Of a stretch of 64,000 nt of DNA, positions 14,101-26,100 are shown one piece after another. This stretch comes from Opisthorchis felineus (taxonomy: Eukaryota; Platyhelminthes; Trematoda; Opisthorchiida; Opisthorchiidae). The notes under the pieces are model-generated. The model did not search any database, was not told where the DNA came from, and saw only the letters and a list, made by a program, of their open reading frames with translations. How positions within the stretch are numbered: the first letter of the stretch is position 1; every line of letters begins with the position of its first letter. The stretch lies in assembly GCA_004794785.1 (NCBI GenBank), contig SJOL01004394.1:62001-126000 (forward strand). Direction: 5' to 3'. The translations under genes were made by a program, and so were the position numbers.

Positions 14101-17100
14101 TATAAAATTATAACGCCTGGGTTGATAAAGATTTTCAACTACCATTTTTAGAGTGACATGGAGAATTGTTTTGATTTTGTCCCTGACGAACTTATTCGTG
14201 TCATTCATGGTAGCAACGCCAAGAATTATTCACACTTCCTGGCGGAAACGTTTCAAACACTTACATATCTTTGGTAGTCTGCATCGTTACACCTGGTTTG
14301 ACCTTTAGCTGCGTAATCACCATCCGTTGGTCCATGTGTTGACTTTAATCAAATACAACGGCCCGTTTTAGTCATCCCTACCGTATTAATTCTAAGCTTT
14401 TATAGACAACTTCAAAAAAATGCTATGACTAAATTCGAGTATTTGTTTGTGGAAGTGATTTTGTTGGAAGTTATTTCCCATGCGTTCTGTGCTGTAGTGA
14501 ATTTTTCGAGGCTTCCTACATTAATGACCAACTAAATCTCTTCAAAATCAAATGAATATGAATTTACTGGAGTTTCAAACCCCATAAATCGATTTATATT
14601 ACATTTTAAGTTAACTGTCCTCAACGAGGAAAATGAATGTGCATCCTGATCTGAAATTCAGGTGGGATATGCTGGAAAACGGGGGGAGGTTATTAGTCCT
14701 CTGTAAAGCACTTTTATAAACCTCACAAGTTCTACTGGTACCGAACTAATCAGTAAGAAGAGGTCGTGCATGCCCTTAAGAAATTCGCATGAAATTCATC
14801 TAGATTGAATTATTTATAAATCCGGGTTTCTTTCAGAAGGAAACATGTAATGACATGGGCATTTACCATATGACCAAACATCCGTCTTGTGGGAGTAGAT
14901 GCTATCTTGCAGTGTTTCAATCGCCAACCAACGAATGGGAACGCGACCTGCTCGCACGACGACACTGTCCTCATCCCGACCTTCCAGCATTTTGGCCAAG
15001 CCGAAGTCGGTTATTTGCACCAAATCACGCCGTTGTACGAGTACATTACGTGCTGCTAGATCGCTGAAAAAAATACATGTAGGTATTAAATGATTATCGT
15101 TGATATATATTATTGCGGTTCGTGAAATATGTGCGTAGAACATTCGAGCAATTTTGTTAATAAGGTCATGGTTGCAGGTCGGTTATTATAGGGGAGGAAA
15201 CGGCCTTATCAATAAAAGCAGGAAGGTGTGCGATAAGCAAACACCCCACGAACAGCATCGGGATGTCATATCCTTTCTCAATATACAGTGTTCTAAACTA
15301 CATCTGGTAATCGTGGATTATTAAGTCAGTATGCACAAAATGCGAGCCACAACAAGTGCTCCAAAAGATGCCCGACAGTTTCCGATGCATAGATTTAACG
15401 GAAATCAAGCGCCTTTGGTAGCCCAGTTGGCAAGTTAATCATATCATAAGTGAAGGGCGAAGTTTTGAGTCCACCTTCTGGTGTATCATCGGCCTCATAT
15501 TACGTGCATTTGGACTTATGTGTCAAAGAATCGGCCGCTTCATAAAAAATTACATCGACATCTGAACCGTTGTGGAAGTCATACAGGGGGCTCATTAGTG
15601 GCGCTTATATTCGCAAGCTGGTAATCTTCATGATAATGTGGCAAATCAGTGGTAAAATATAAGTGAATAAATGTTACGGAGAAGACGTGTCCCCTCTAGC
15701 TTATTGGACAGACCATTCATCAGGTAAGTGGAAGATCGGTGCCTCAAATCCATCCCTATGTGTTTGATTTTGCTCTTGTTACGTGAATACCTCTAAGTAC
15801 ACTGAGCAACTTCCCACATGCCGACAACTCCTAAGAAACGATCAAAACTCGTGGAACCCCATCATCTCCTCGGTGACAAGCAACATCGGCTAGTTTAGCC
15901 ACCACTTTTCCTAGTGATTGATGGACCAGATGCCTAGCGAAACCAGCTCGATTTATCAGGTGGCTTTTATAATATATTATATATCCCAAACTGCCAAGGA
16001 TGGTTTAACCATAATTTTCCCTATGCATCTCCATACATGTTTCTGGAATTCACTGTTCATGTTTCACGGAACTCAGATACGCATCTTACTGGAGCGGGCG
16101 GTCTGTTACTTCATTAACTTCTAAATTGAAATTACAATTTTGTTGTCATCAAATATAAGTCATTTTGGTTGTTGATATGTTCCCTGAGCTTGGCAACAGG
16201 CTTGCAAATGCTTGCAGACATCATCAGTGCGTGGTGATGATGTCTCCTTTTCGCATGCTAATGGGCAAGCCCGGCGAACATACCAACAACCGGTCGATCA
16301 ATACCCACTGAACACACGCTGGCTATCACTACTTGCAAGTATTTGACGTCACACTCCTCCTCACAAAACGGTCTACTGGGTATTATGCGGTGAATGACGA
16401 GTTGGAAGTGACTTCTGAAGAAAAAAAACTGGACAAATGTTCCTGTGTTCTGCATTCTGAAAGTGTTTATTGTTCTGTAACAAAACGAAGCATTAAGGAA
16501 CGACACTCTGAACACATGTCACCTATGAACTGACTCTAAGCCCCTCAAAGAACGAAAAAATTCCTATGAAACAAATTGGCGACCAGATGCTTGACGCATA
16601 TACTGGCAGCTGGACAACAAACTCAACGAATTCGCGTATTTGCTTCCGGCCTTTGCTCTCAAGTTCAATTTCCCATATATAATTGAACCTTCCGAAAGGA
16701 ACTCAAACGGGAACAAATTTTGTTGCTTCTTTGACGTGTCTTTACCTAAAAATGTCATTTTTGGAGAGAACGTCATCCAGAAAACACTGTTTTCATTAAA
16801 TCACCTTATGAAATCCCCCAGACCAGCTGAAACAACTAGGTCAGTAATTTCTTGCTAAATGCGGTGCCCATCACCTCATCTGCTATCGCTTTGACAACTA
16901 AAGTATAATAACGCATCGAGTCCTGATAGTCCTAGAAAACAGATCTCATATCCGTAAAACAAGTGATTAGATCCCAGTGTGCCATTTTCACGAAAACCTT
17001 CTATCCGATGGACGCCAATGGACTAGTCACGTAGCGCGTACACGCCTTCCTACCCCGAAAGCTCTTTCTGAGGTTTTTATACTTACTTAAACCGCCCATT

Positions 17101-20100
17101 TGATGCGGGGTTTACCCAAGCACAACAAGGCGCTTCCACCTACTCTAGGCCAGCACGGTACGATTTCAATGTTTACCGTAGATACGCGACCCCATGACGA
17201 ACTTTAAATTTACGGCTTCATGGCCGATCACGGATGATGGTGAACGTGTAGCTAGGTAATTGTTCTGGATTATGAGTCCATAAGTGAGTTACGGTCGCTA
17301 GCTGATTCTCACTATGTGAGCTATTATTGAACTGAGAAAGCGTATATCTGTGAAGAGATATCTAAGAAGGTATATATATCGTCAGAATTTTTCATAAAGT
17401 TTACGTGATTTCGAAGGGTGCAGCGGAAATTAATGAATTAGGGATTTGATTTCTAACGCATGCGGTATAGAATTATCATCATCATCAACATCGCGGCACC
17501 AGTGTTCACAACGAATGCTTTGCTGCCGTACAACCATGATCTATTTTGAAGCCTTATTGTGAAGAAAAGAATGAGAGTTGAAGGACAAGGGATTTAGTGC
17601 CAGCCTACCACCACCAGAAACTCAAACTAGATAGAAGCTGACAACAAGAACGTCGTTGACATGGGTTAGCAGCCATATGCTGCAGCAACTCCAACCGGGT
17701 GCGGTGGGGATCACGCAATCCCTATTCTGGAAGAGTAGTCGCACCGACAGAATCACCACACAAAGCATACATTGGCCTGAAAAAATACCACCAGAAATGG
17801 ATTAAGCCTCATTCTCTAACTCTAAACTCAAGTGCGTCAGTTGCTTTTGCCTGACTGAATATTTAACCTCTCCAGTTGCTTTATTCGACGGTGTAATACA
17901 GCCGTTTAATCTGATTTCACATGGGCGTTATGCGCAAGACATTGATTAGTCAGTCATCTACACATCCTTCGTAGTAAAAGAAACGGCATAACATCACAGA
18001 GCCTTGGAAATGTAAACAGTGGAAAGGGCTATGTGCACCAATATCAGTAAATGGGATATTAATCAGTTTTTCAACTTAGTCCTCTGTTTAGGACATCCAA
18101 GAGCACAAAATAACGTGTCAGTTTCACGTTCACTCTGGTATTTTCTTCTACCAGTATCTTGTATTATACACAACCACCACACTTTCCTATAAAGGCAACT
18201 GTTTTCCGATCTAAAGAAACATGCTGTGAATGGGCTTCTGCTTGGATAGCTGATGAGGCGTAATCTATTTTAGGCTAGTCAGTGGATTTCTGTTTGAATA
18301 GCGTCAAATTATATTCAATAAACTACACGCCATGTGAGGTGTTAAATGAGGGAAAACATTTTCGTTCTCGCACTTCTCAAGGTTACAAGTGCCAGATATT
18401 CCTTTGTTAAAGCATTGAAAAATCTTTGGAGTCTCTCTAAGTTCACCAAATACTCGTGATCCGGAGCAAACTTGCTTGGAAACTCAACAGTTAACCAATG
18501 TATCATTATTGAAGGGAGAAATTAAACCGCCTATCTGTTGATTGCATTAGATTACAAAATATGACAACTGAGTAGGCAAGATTTTCTCGAAAGGATGTAA
18601 CGTGAGGACGTAGGGTTTGGTGGAGAATAGTTAGACAGGAGGAAGTAGATAGTTTCCGACATATGAATCAACCAGTGGTTCTTTATAGACAGACTCTGTT
18701 TCCAGAGCAGTAACACATCATGGTAATACCCTAAAGATTACGCTGTAGACTATCAGAACAAAAAATAGCTGGCAACGGCTGTTCAGTTTTATGGCGCAGT
18801 TTCGAGACGGTGTTGCTACAGACGACATTTAACTGGAACTGGAACTTGCATTGAGATTGTTTTACCGGAACCAGTGAAGACAAACTTTCATTTATAGCGC
18901 TTTTCCAGAGGAAACTATGTTAATGCGGTTCTCATGTTTGGTTCTTTGGAACTACAGTGCATGTTGATGGTAGTTTGAGAAGATTTAGTAGTTTTCAATT
19001 GAGATTCCGTCTTGTAATTGAGCCTACCCTGTGCTGAAAAGCCGAGAAGCACTGAACATCTGTTTATCCCTTAGTGAGAATCATCAGCAGCGCGTATCTC
19101 ACGAAACTACATGGAGTTTCAAACCTATAACCTCCCGGCTAGTAGTCTGAACACTTAAACGTTCGGCCACGCATATGTTATTCACATGCTGATCAGCCGC
19201 TTGTGGCCGAACGACTGTGTTCAAACTACAAACCGGGAGGTTATGGGTTCCAAACTCCCTGAAGTTTTGTGAGATGCGCATTGCTGATGATTCCCAGTAA
19301 AGATGAATAAGCTGTAGATTGCCAAGTGAGCGGCTTCACCTCAAATTCACTCGTCGGGGTTGTCAATATATTACATTTGATGTCAATATAAGTGATAAGT
19401 ATAGAGGTCATGCTTTCCGCGTTGTAAATAAAAACCTGGTGATGATTTCGTCAGTCGAAAGTAGCTGAGTCTGATCAGCTAAAACGTTTAGGAAACAGCG
19501 TTAGATCAGAGCCAGTTTCAGTATTTTAGAACGTAATCCACAAGTTATTCAAAATGTCCACTTTGGAGGTGGGAAAAATTATTTTGATTCGTTTTTCCTC
19601 GGTCTCGAAGTCTGATGTAGTCTATTTCTAATTTTTGGCGGGGAGTTATCGTTACCGGTGGCCGGTTGACCACTAACTACAGTAAATCATTTCGCATATT
19701 TTAAAAGTGGCTTATTGAATCTGTACCAATGGAGAGTCACAGGCGGCTTACATTATTTATATTTATTATTTTTATTGTCAAATAGTCTGTTTACCTAGGC
19801 CCGCGTATGAGTCAGTCGCCGCAAGACACAATGAGCGGCGTAACGGATAACGAAGTTCCGCTTCCCCTGCACCATTCTGCAGATTCCATAAATTCAAATT
19901 GAAGCCAAGGGCTCATTCGGTACGTGTGCACACAGCCTAATTACTAACGTTGAATGACTTATGCCAGGGTGTCAAATTATCCGTTCTTAATTTTGTCGTA
20001 GTTGCACCTCCGGTATGCTTCTGACGGCTACAGTCGGATGTAAGAAGTAAATTCATATCATTTCATAACCTTTTTTAGTTACCGCTTATCTGATAATGAG

Positions 20101-23100
20101 GATTGTCCTTATCTGTGGAAGCATATTCGGGTATCGTAAACTGTTATTTTTGTGGCCACAAGTGTACTATGAGTGTAATCTGAAATAACCGCGCATACAC
20201 TTACCAGGAGGATTTCAGTGCCGCAGCTTCGAGGTACTGGATGGTTAGGAAGCTTTCACCGAGAGCTCAAAGTAACCTATTCAGTGACATGCAAAATTTC
20301 GTACAGATTTCAAGGGAAATGCAAGCCTTCAGTCCGTATTGATTAAGAGGGTGTAACATCCGTCATTTCACTTACGGCAGGCCTAGTAAAAATTATAACT
20401 CAAGGGCAGAGAAATATTTCCGTGTTTTTTTTTCTAGAGCTCACTTCACCCCCGTCAGCTGTCGTTGGGCAGACTGCGTCAAGGTACAGTAGAAGTGGAT
20501 TTTCCGAATGACTTAGTTTAGTCGGATAAACGACCCGAGAATCAGTGCATACCGTGAGCGGATAGCACGTTTCGTTAAAAAGTACATTTTGGTGCTCGAA
20601 AAACTTTTCGCAATTGATTCGCAAATACCACGTTTTTTGGTTTAGGAGCTATTCATAGCTATTTTAGCATGAAATAGGTGTTCACACTAATGGCGTCAGA
20701 GCGACTTTCATGTTGTTCCACAATGATGTAGTGAGTGCTTAGAAGTAAGTCTCCGAGCAATCCGTAATTACAGTGTGGCCGGTCGACAAGTACTAGCCAC
20801 TGTGAAATCCGGCCCCTCCAAATTAGTTATCTTCGCTGTGCGGTGCCTGATGCGAATACTGAAGGTGCGTTGGAACGATGGACTATGGTGGTCAACATGA
20901 TCGGATATGCTGTTTACCTCTTTCCAGTACGGTCCAGCTGCCCCGACCACAGTGGTATGGACAGGTGCCGCAAAAATCATATTTGGAGCTATCTGAATTC
21001 CTCTGTTGCCACTACTACGCTCGCAATGGTCATAGTGCACTGGAGGATAATTGAAAAGTTTGCTTTCAGTGACTCGCTATGAACTGATGAAAAAGAAAGT
21101 GATCAGACCTGGAAGCTGATAGTGCCTCATTGACAGTACACGTTCGAGTTATTGTTGGGGTCGACGCTTCTGAGGAAAGCCACTCTAAGTCAAGGTAAAG
21201 TACGTTTCTCGTTTAAGGTGGAACTATCCGATTAAGTAGTTTTCAGCGGCCACTTTAAGGCGTGTCCGCCTAGAGATTTCATGGTTTTTTGGAGGCTTAT
21301 AGTTGTATTGTAAAAATTCACATGGTAAGTTACGGGTAAAGGAGGAAGTGTTCACATGATATCGCACAGAAAAACCTCATTATGCAACCAAAAGTGGATG
21401 GTGGGTGCTTACTCTTCGGAACATTTTGCTAATTCCTTGACTGTCCTAGAGTAGAATTAATTTCACCAAACGATAACGGGGTACGCGAGATTTCCAGACA
21501 CAGGAAGAAATACGATAAACAAGAAAATACGACTCTGATGTATGTCGCACGCTGACCTACATGAGGTGTGACTTGTTAGCTACACCCATAGCCACGCTCC
21601 TCGAATATCCTAGTCACAGATAGCTTTTAGAAAATGACTGACAGGGACGAATTTTTTTATGTGAATTCCGTCAGCAGTATCCATCTAGCTGTAACTGAGC
21701 ATACAGAAATATTTCTATCCCATGGTTTCCAGAGGCTGATTGTATCCTGATTGCATCGTCAAATACAGGTTGCTATAAATAATGGAATAACCAAGGTTTC
21801 AGAGCGTACGAACTAGTGTAGTGTAGTGTGTAGTTAACTACGTCAGTGCCCTGCGATTAAGCAATAGTTGTTGAGATGGAACTTTTGATAACGTGATACG
21901 GCAGTAGCAAGCGTTACGGAATTAAACACTGTCAATCAAGAAGTCACTGTGCCGCTGTACGGTGGCAACGCGAATCCACTTGTCTAGTTCAGACACTGAA
22001 TCCATACCTTGCTCGCAAAATTAGATTTCATGGAAATGTATACACTACAACTTGCTTAATATGCATGCTGATGTATCTTTTGAAACGTCAATAAGATATC
22101 GAAACGGAGCTGCTGGGTGATGCTCTGGAAATGACTGGAGTACGCCGTCTTTTCCTAAGTTGTTTGCATTGCTACGACTGCAGACTTGTTTTTCTGTTTC
22201 TGGAAACAACCGAAATGTGTGGCGTACTGTCCATAATGTGTTCCACAACTGATCACCTCGATCATCAATTATCATCGCACGACTGTGAACTCATGGAGCC
22301 TGTGCACCACTGTAGTTATTTCACCTGAGTGTTAGTGCGTGATTTACACAGTCCTCCTATTGGTGCTCACTTCTCCAAGTGATGAATCTGACGGATATAT
22401 CAGTTATGCTTACAAGACATTTGCGGGAATATTTTCGCCGTTTGGTTAACCACTGGGAACCTGAGAGATGAGATCTTCTAAACATTGGCGGAATAGGAGG
22501 CTGAAGATGGACAGGTTGGCTGAGTCACCAAATGTGCGTTTTGGGGGCCCATTGTCTTGAAAATTTAATCAACCTATACATAACCGTGAAACTATTTCTT
22601 CGTCGTGCAGCAACCAGTAAGAATTGCTGTCGTTCCATGAGAAATGTCCACTGTTGATGATGAAGCTTGAGGAAAATCCCATTCACTGGTGTCATTCCGT
22701 TTGATTATTGCTTCTTCATAGGATGACAATAAAAACGTCTTATTTCATATAGTATCTCGTTAAAAATAATACCCCTAGACTTCAAAAAGAACAACGAAAA
22801 TGGGCGATACCTTAAGCATTTTCCCTTTTACTAGAATTCGAAGGCGAAATACATGCGAATCCGTAACGTAAGTCACGACAGGATTTTAGTAAGAACTTGT
22901 TGGGTGGACTGATGGACCCTAAACAAATTACGTACAAATTTGTCGACATCTTATACAACATAACGGTGACAAAAGGTGGACGTACCGATGAATAATTCCT
23001 CGCATTTCCAAGTAACTCATTCCATCAGCAATTTGTTCGGCCCATGAGAGAAGGGTGAGGCTGTTTAGCTCCGCCCGATGATCTTTTACATATCGGTCGA

Positions 23101-26100
23101 GGCTTCCCAGTTCCAAAAACATTGAAACTAGACAGTGCCTTTCTCTGGTCAAACACACACCAATGAGTGGTAGACAGTGTCGATGTTCCACTGAGGCCAT
23201 TACCTAACAGAGGACAACAGATTAGAAAGTAGTGAATTATTGAACAATACTAACTAGGGATGTTTTTTTTCCAGAAGTGGAATAAACGAGAGCTGACCGA
23301 TTTTTTCTGCATAAAGGCCAATTTACATTCCAAAAGGCTTTGCATAAAAAGTAACCTTTATCCTGAAGATGTCCGGACCCTGGCGCGATTGTTTCGTTTG
23401 ATTCACTCCTAACTACGGGATCTTGGGATCGTGGGGATTGATTTTTGAAAAAAGGGTGATGAGGAGGCAAGTTATACAAATCCCACAACTGCCCAGAAGT
23501 AACCGTGTCATTGGTTCCTGAACTGAGTTGAGCAGTTTACTGATAAAATTTTTTCAAACATTCCGGATTAGGTAAGACGATACCTCTTTATTTTCCACGA
23601 AGAACCATGTCGTATGAAGACAATTATGTACCAGGCAGAGAGCTTATTATCTACACAACAATAGGAACTATGTCCCCTTGGTCAATCACTCTATGTTGAA
23701 TCTAGGATACCGTATAGATTGGGTCGCAATAAATTGCGCCTCTAAATTCCCAACTATCGTTTTGAGTACTGTGTCAAGTTTGTTTCTCCCTCCCTCTTCT
23801 TGTCGAAACTCTTATTTGTGCAGATTATCCTATGAATGAACACTACTAAATAAACGAGAAGTATATGGAAACAGTAAGTTTCCAGAACAGTAAACGTTTA
23901 GGTCTTGCCTACAACAACCTAGATTTGTTTGTAGCCAATCAGATTACGGGTGCGTATAACAGCCAGGTTGAATCACATCTTAAACAGGGACTATGAATTG
24001 ACTAGTTTCAATACAAACATAGTAACACCGTATTGAACGTGCCTTGTACATTCGAGTGCGAAAACTGGTAGTTGAGTATGGATAAGTATCTGAATAGATG
24101 AAAAACTTGTGTACCATCTTGCGACAACTTCAATGCAGGGCGAGAAGAACATCCACAACCTAAGCGTTCTGATCCGAGAAAGGTCTTCGGAAACAATTCA
24201 CTATTTACCATACAGTCTGGTCACGCTGGCCACCGTGCAAAACAGATATGGGCTCACTGTACAGACAACTGGCCTGTGTGTTTTACCTTCAATCATTCCA
24301 CTTTCTGGATGTGGACTTGTGAACAACAGCGCTAAGCCAACAATGCTGATAGGACTGAAATTCTGGCCATCAGTCTTCCTTTCTTGCACACTCTGGAATT
24401 CATTCTCCAACGATCCAGTGCAGTTCTGAGTACAATGGTTACCAAGCAAGAACGTTATACTTTCAAAGTGCAATCTTTTATTCCTCTCCCGTATTCTTTC
24501 TTTTGGAATCACACAGGCCTTAGAAGCGGTTCCATAGATGGCTGAGCGAAACTGTAGGTAGCTATACCTATCCCGTGTATGTGCGCTCCCACACGACTGG
24601 CAAACATGGAGGGGAATGCGAGCTCGTCCTACGTATGTAATTTAAGAGCAACGAACTTGATATGCATTCTTTTAAGCATTCAAAAGAGACCGTCTGCATC
24701 CAAATCGATCGGCTGATCCTTCCTTAGTGAAGCACAAATTTGGGTATTGCCTAACGAAATAAATATGATAGCGGTAGATTATAGGTTTGAAATGTGCACA
24801 GACCTTTGCCTCTTGAAGCAGTTCTTCAATAGCTGTTCGTGCGGCCGCTCTCCGAGCCTCTTCTTCAGGATCCAAAGTGCGTCCGTTTCCAACGGGAGAT
24901 GACGGGGCAGAAAAACCAGGGCTTATTTGAAAATCATTTTGAATCACTTTAATGGCCACGGCAAATTGCTGCGGCCCGTGACAGCCATGTTTCAGAAGAG
25001 CAGCTTTAGACAAGCGCCACACACCACAGTAAACCACGCCAAACGCACCAGTCCCGAGAGGAGGCGCCGTTGGATCATATTCAAGGTCATTTACACTGAT
25101 CATTTCTAGTCTTCCCATATTTGGTTCGCGAATGCCTGACTGATTTTTCATAACAGATTCCTGAAAGAAAGACGGTTTTCTCCATCAAGAACGTCGAACT
25201 ATTCATTGCATCACTAGGAACCTGGCAGTTTTAAAACGTCCTGTGTGCAAACTCGTTTCGTTGAAAGGGGCACAAAAATTAGGTGTATGTCACAGGTGAT
25301 CAGAAGTGATCATTGATGTTACATTTGAATATCATGAACTAATATAATACGAGCAATGATTTACTTGTCTCTGCATCGTTAGATAAATCGCATAACAAAC
25401 AATGGACTGCGTTACCCAACTATGTACAAATGTGTTGTTTATTTTGGCTACAGCTGTAAGAAAAATTGTGGTGAGTATATATGATACTACATTGGAGTCA
25501 GAAAATACAAAAAACGAGGGTTCAACTGAAACACTGGTGTTAGTTGGACAGGGTGTATGGCGTTTGAATTAGGCGTAGCATACCCTGTTTCATCTGCCCT
25601 ACGTGCCACAGCTATCAAAGTAAATGCTTAATAATAATGCTTTGTAACAAAAACCGGCGCAGGTCAGAGTACCTGTATTCTTATGGACACAGAATTTAAT
25701 CGCTCCAGCGCGGAAAATACTGATTTCTCTAAAAGAAACCTCTCGGAAGAGAAGCCACAGAGAAGCCTATGCGAACTTGTCTCCGAAAGTTCACCCCTTC
25801 AGTTAACTCACATAAACTGAAAAACCGCTGGAGTGGTAGTTGAAAGACCAAGGCTCACTCCATCTGGTACCCAATGTTCTTTAGATTAAACATTATTTGC
25901 ATGAAAGAGATGACTGCAAAACATCCTTCAGGAGTACACTATGCACTGTCAACTCAAGTGTTGGAGTTTAGTCCGGCGATCTTAGACAGTAAAAGCCGAA
26001 GGGGCTAATGCACACGACAAAAATTGACCTCAGCCGTTAGCTTGTTTGGGGTTCAGAACCAGAGGCTCAAAACCTGGCTGGCCAATTCCAACTTATTATT

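Larger units (their letters stand above)
3799..14866 (-). other. EGFR intron between kinase exons 3 and 4, hosts an R2-like element
   Basis: An intron of 11,068 nt. Its middle third (7628 to about 11215) is the antisense R2-like retrotransposon listed separately. The flanks 3799-7627 and 11216-14866 are AT-rich with only short frames that I do not recognise. The segment 11280-11480 just after the element is somewhat GC-richer and may belong to another old repeat. No exon-like block with splice sites and family similarity was seen. Confidence 0.75.
15064..22985 (-). other. EGFR intron between kinase exons 2 and 3
   Basis: An intron of 7,922 nt bounded by CATCG|GTACGT and tttcag|CGATC. It holds a tRNA-like SINE at about 15413-15480 and a head-to-head SINE pair at 19021-19310, both listed separately. 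A CTAG/GTAGTGTAG-type short repeat lies at 21811-21835. The remainder shows only short frames without recognisable content. Confidence 0.75.

Noticed and set aside
26030..26100. Pair of B-box-like motifs (ggttcagaacc, ggctcaaaacc) as a tRNA-like repeat
   Set aside because: No A-box was found at a usable distance on either strand.
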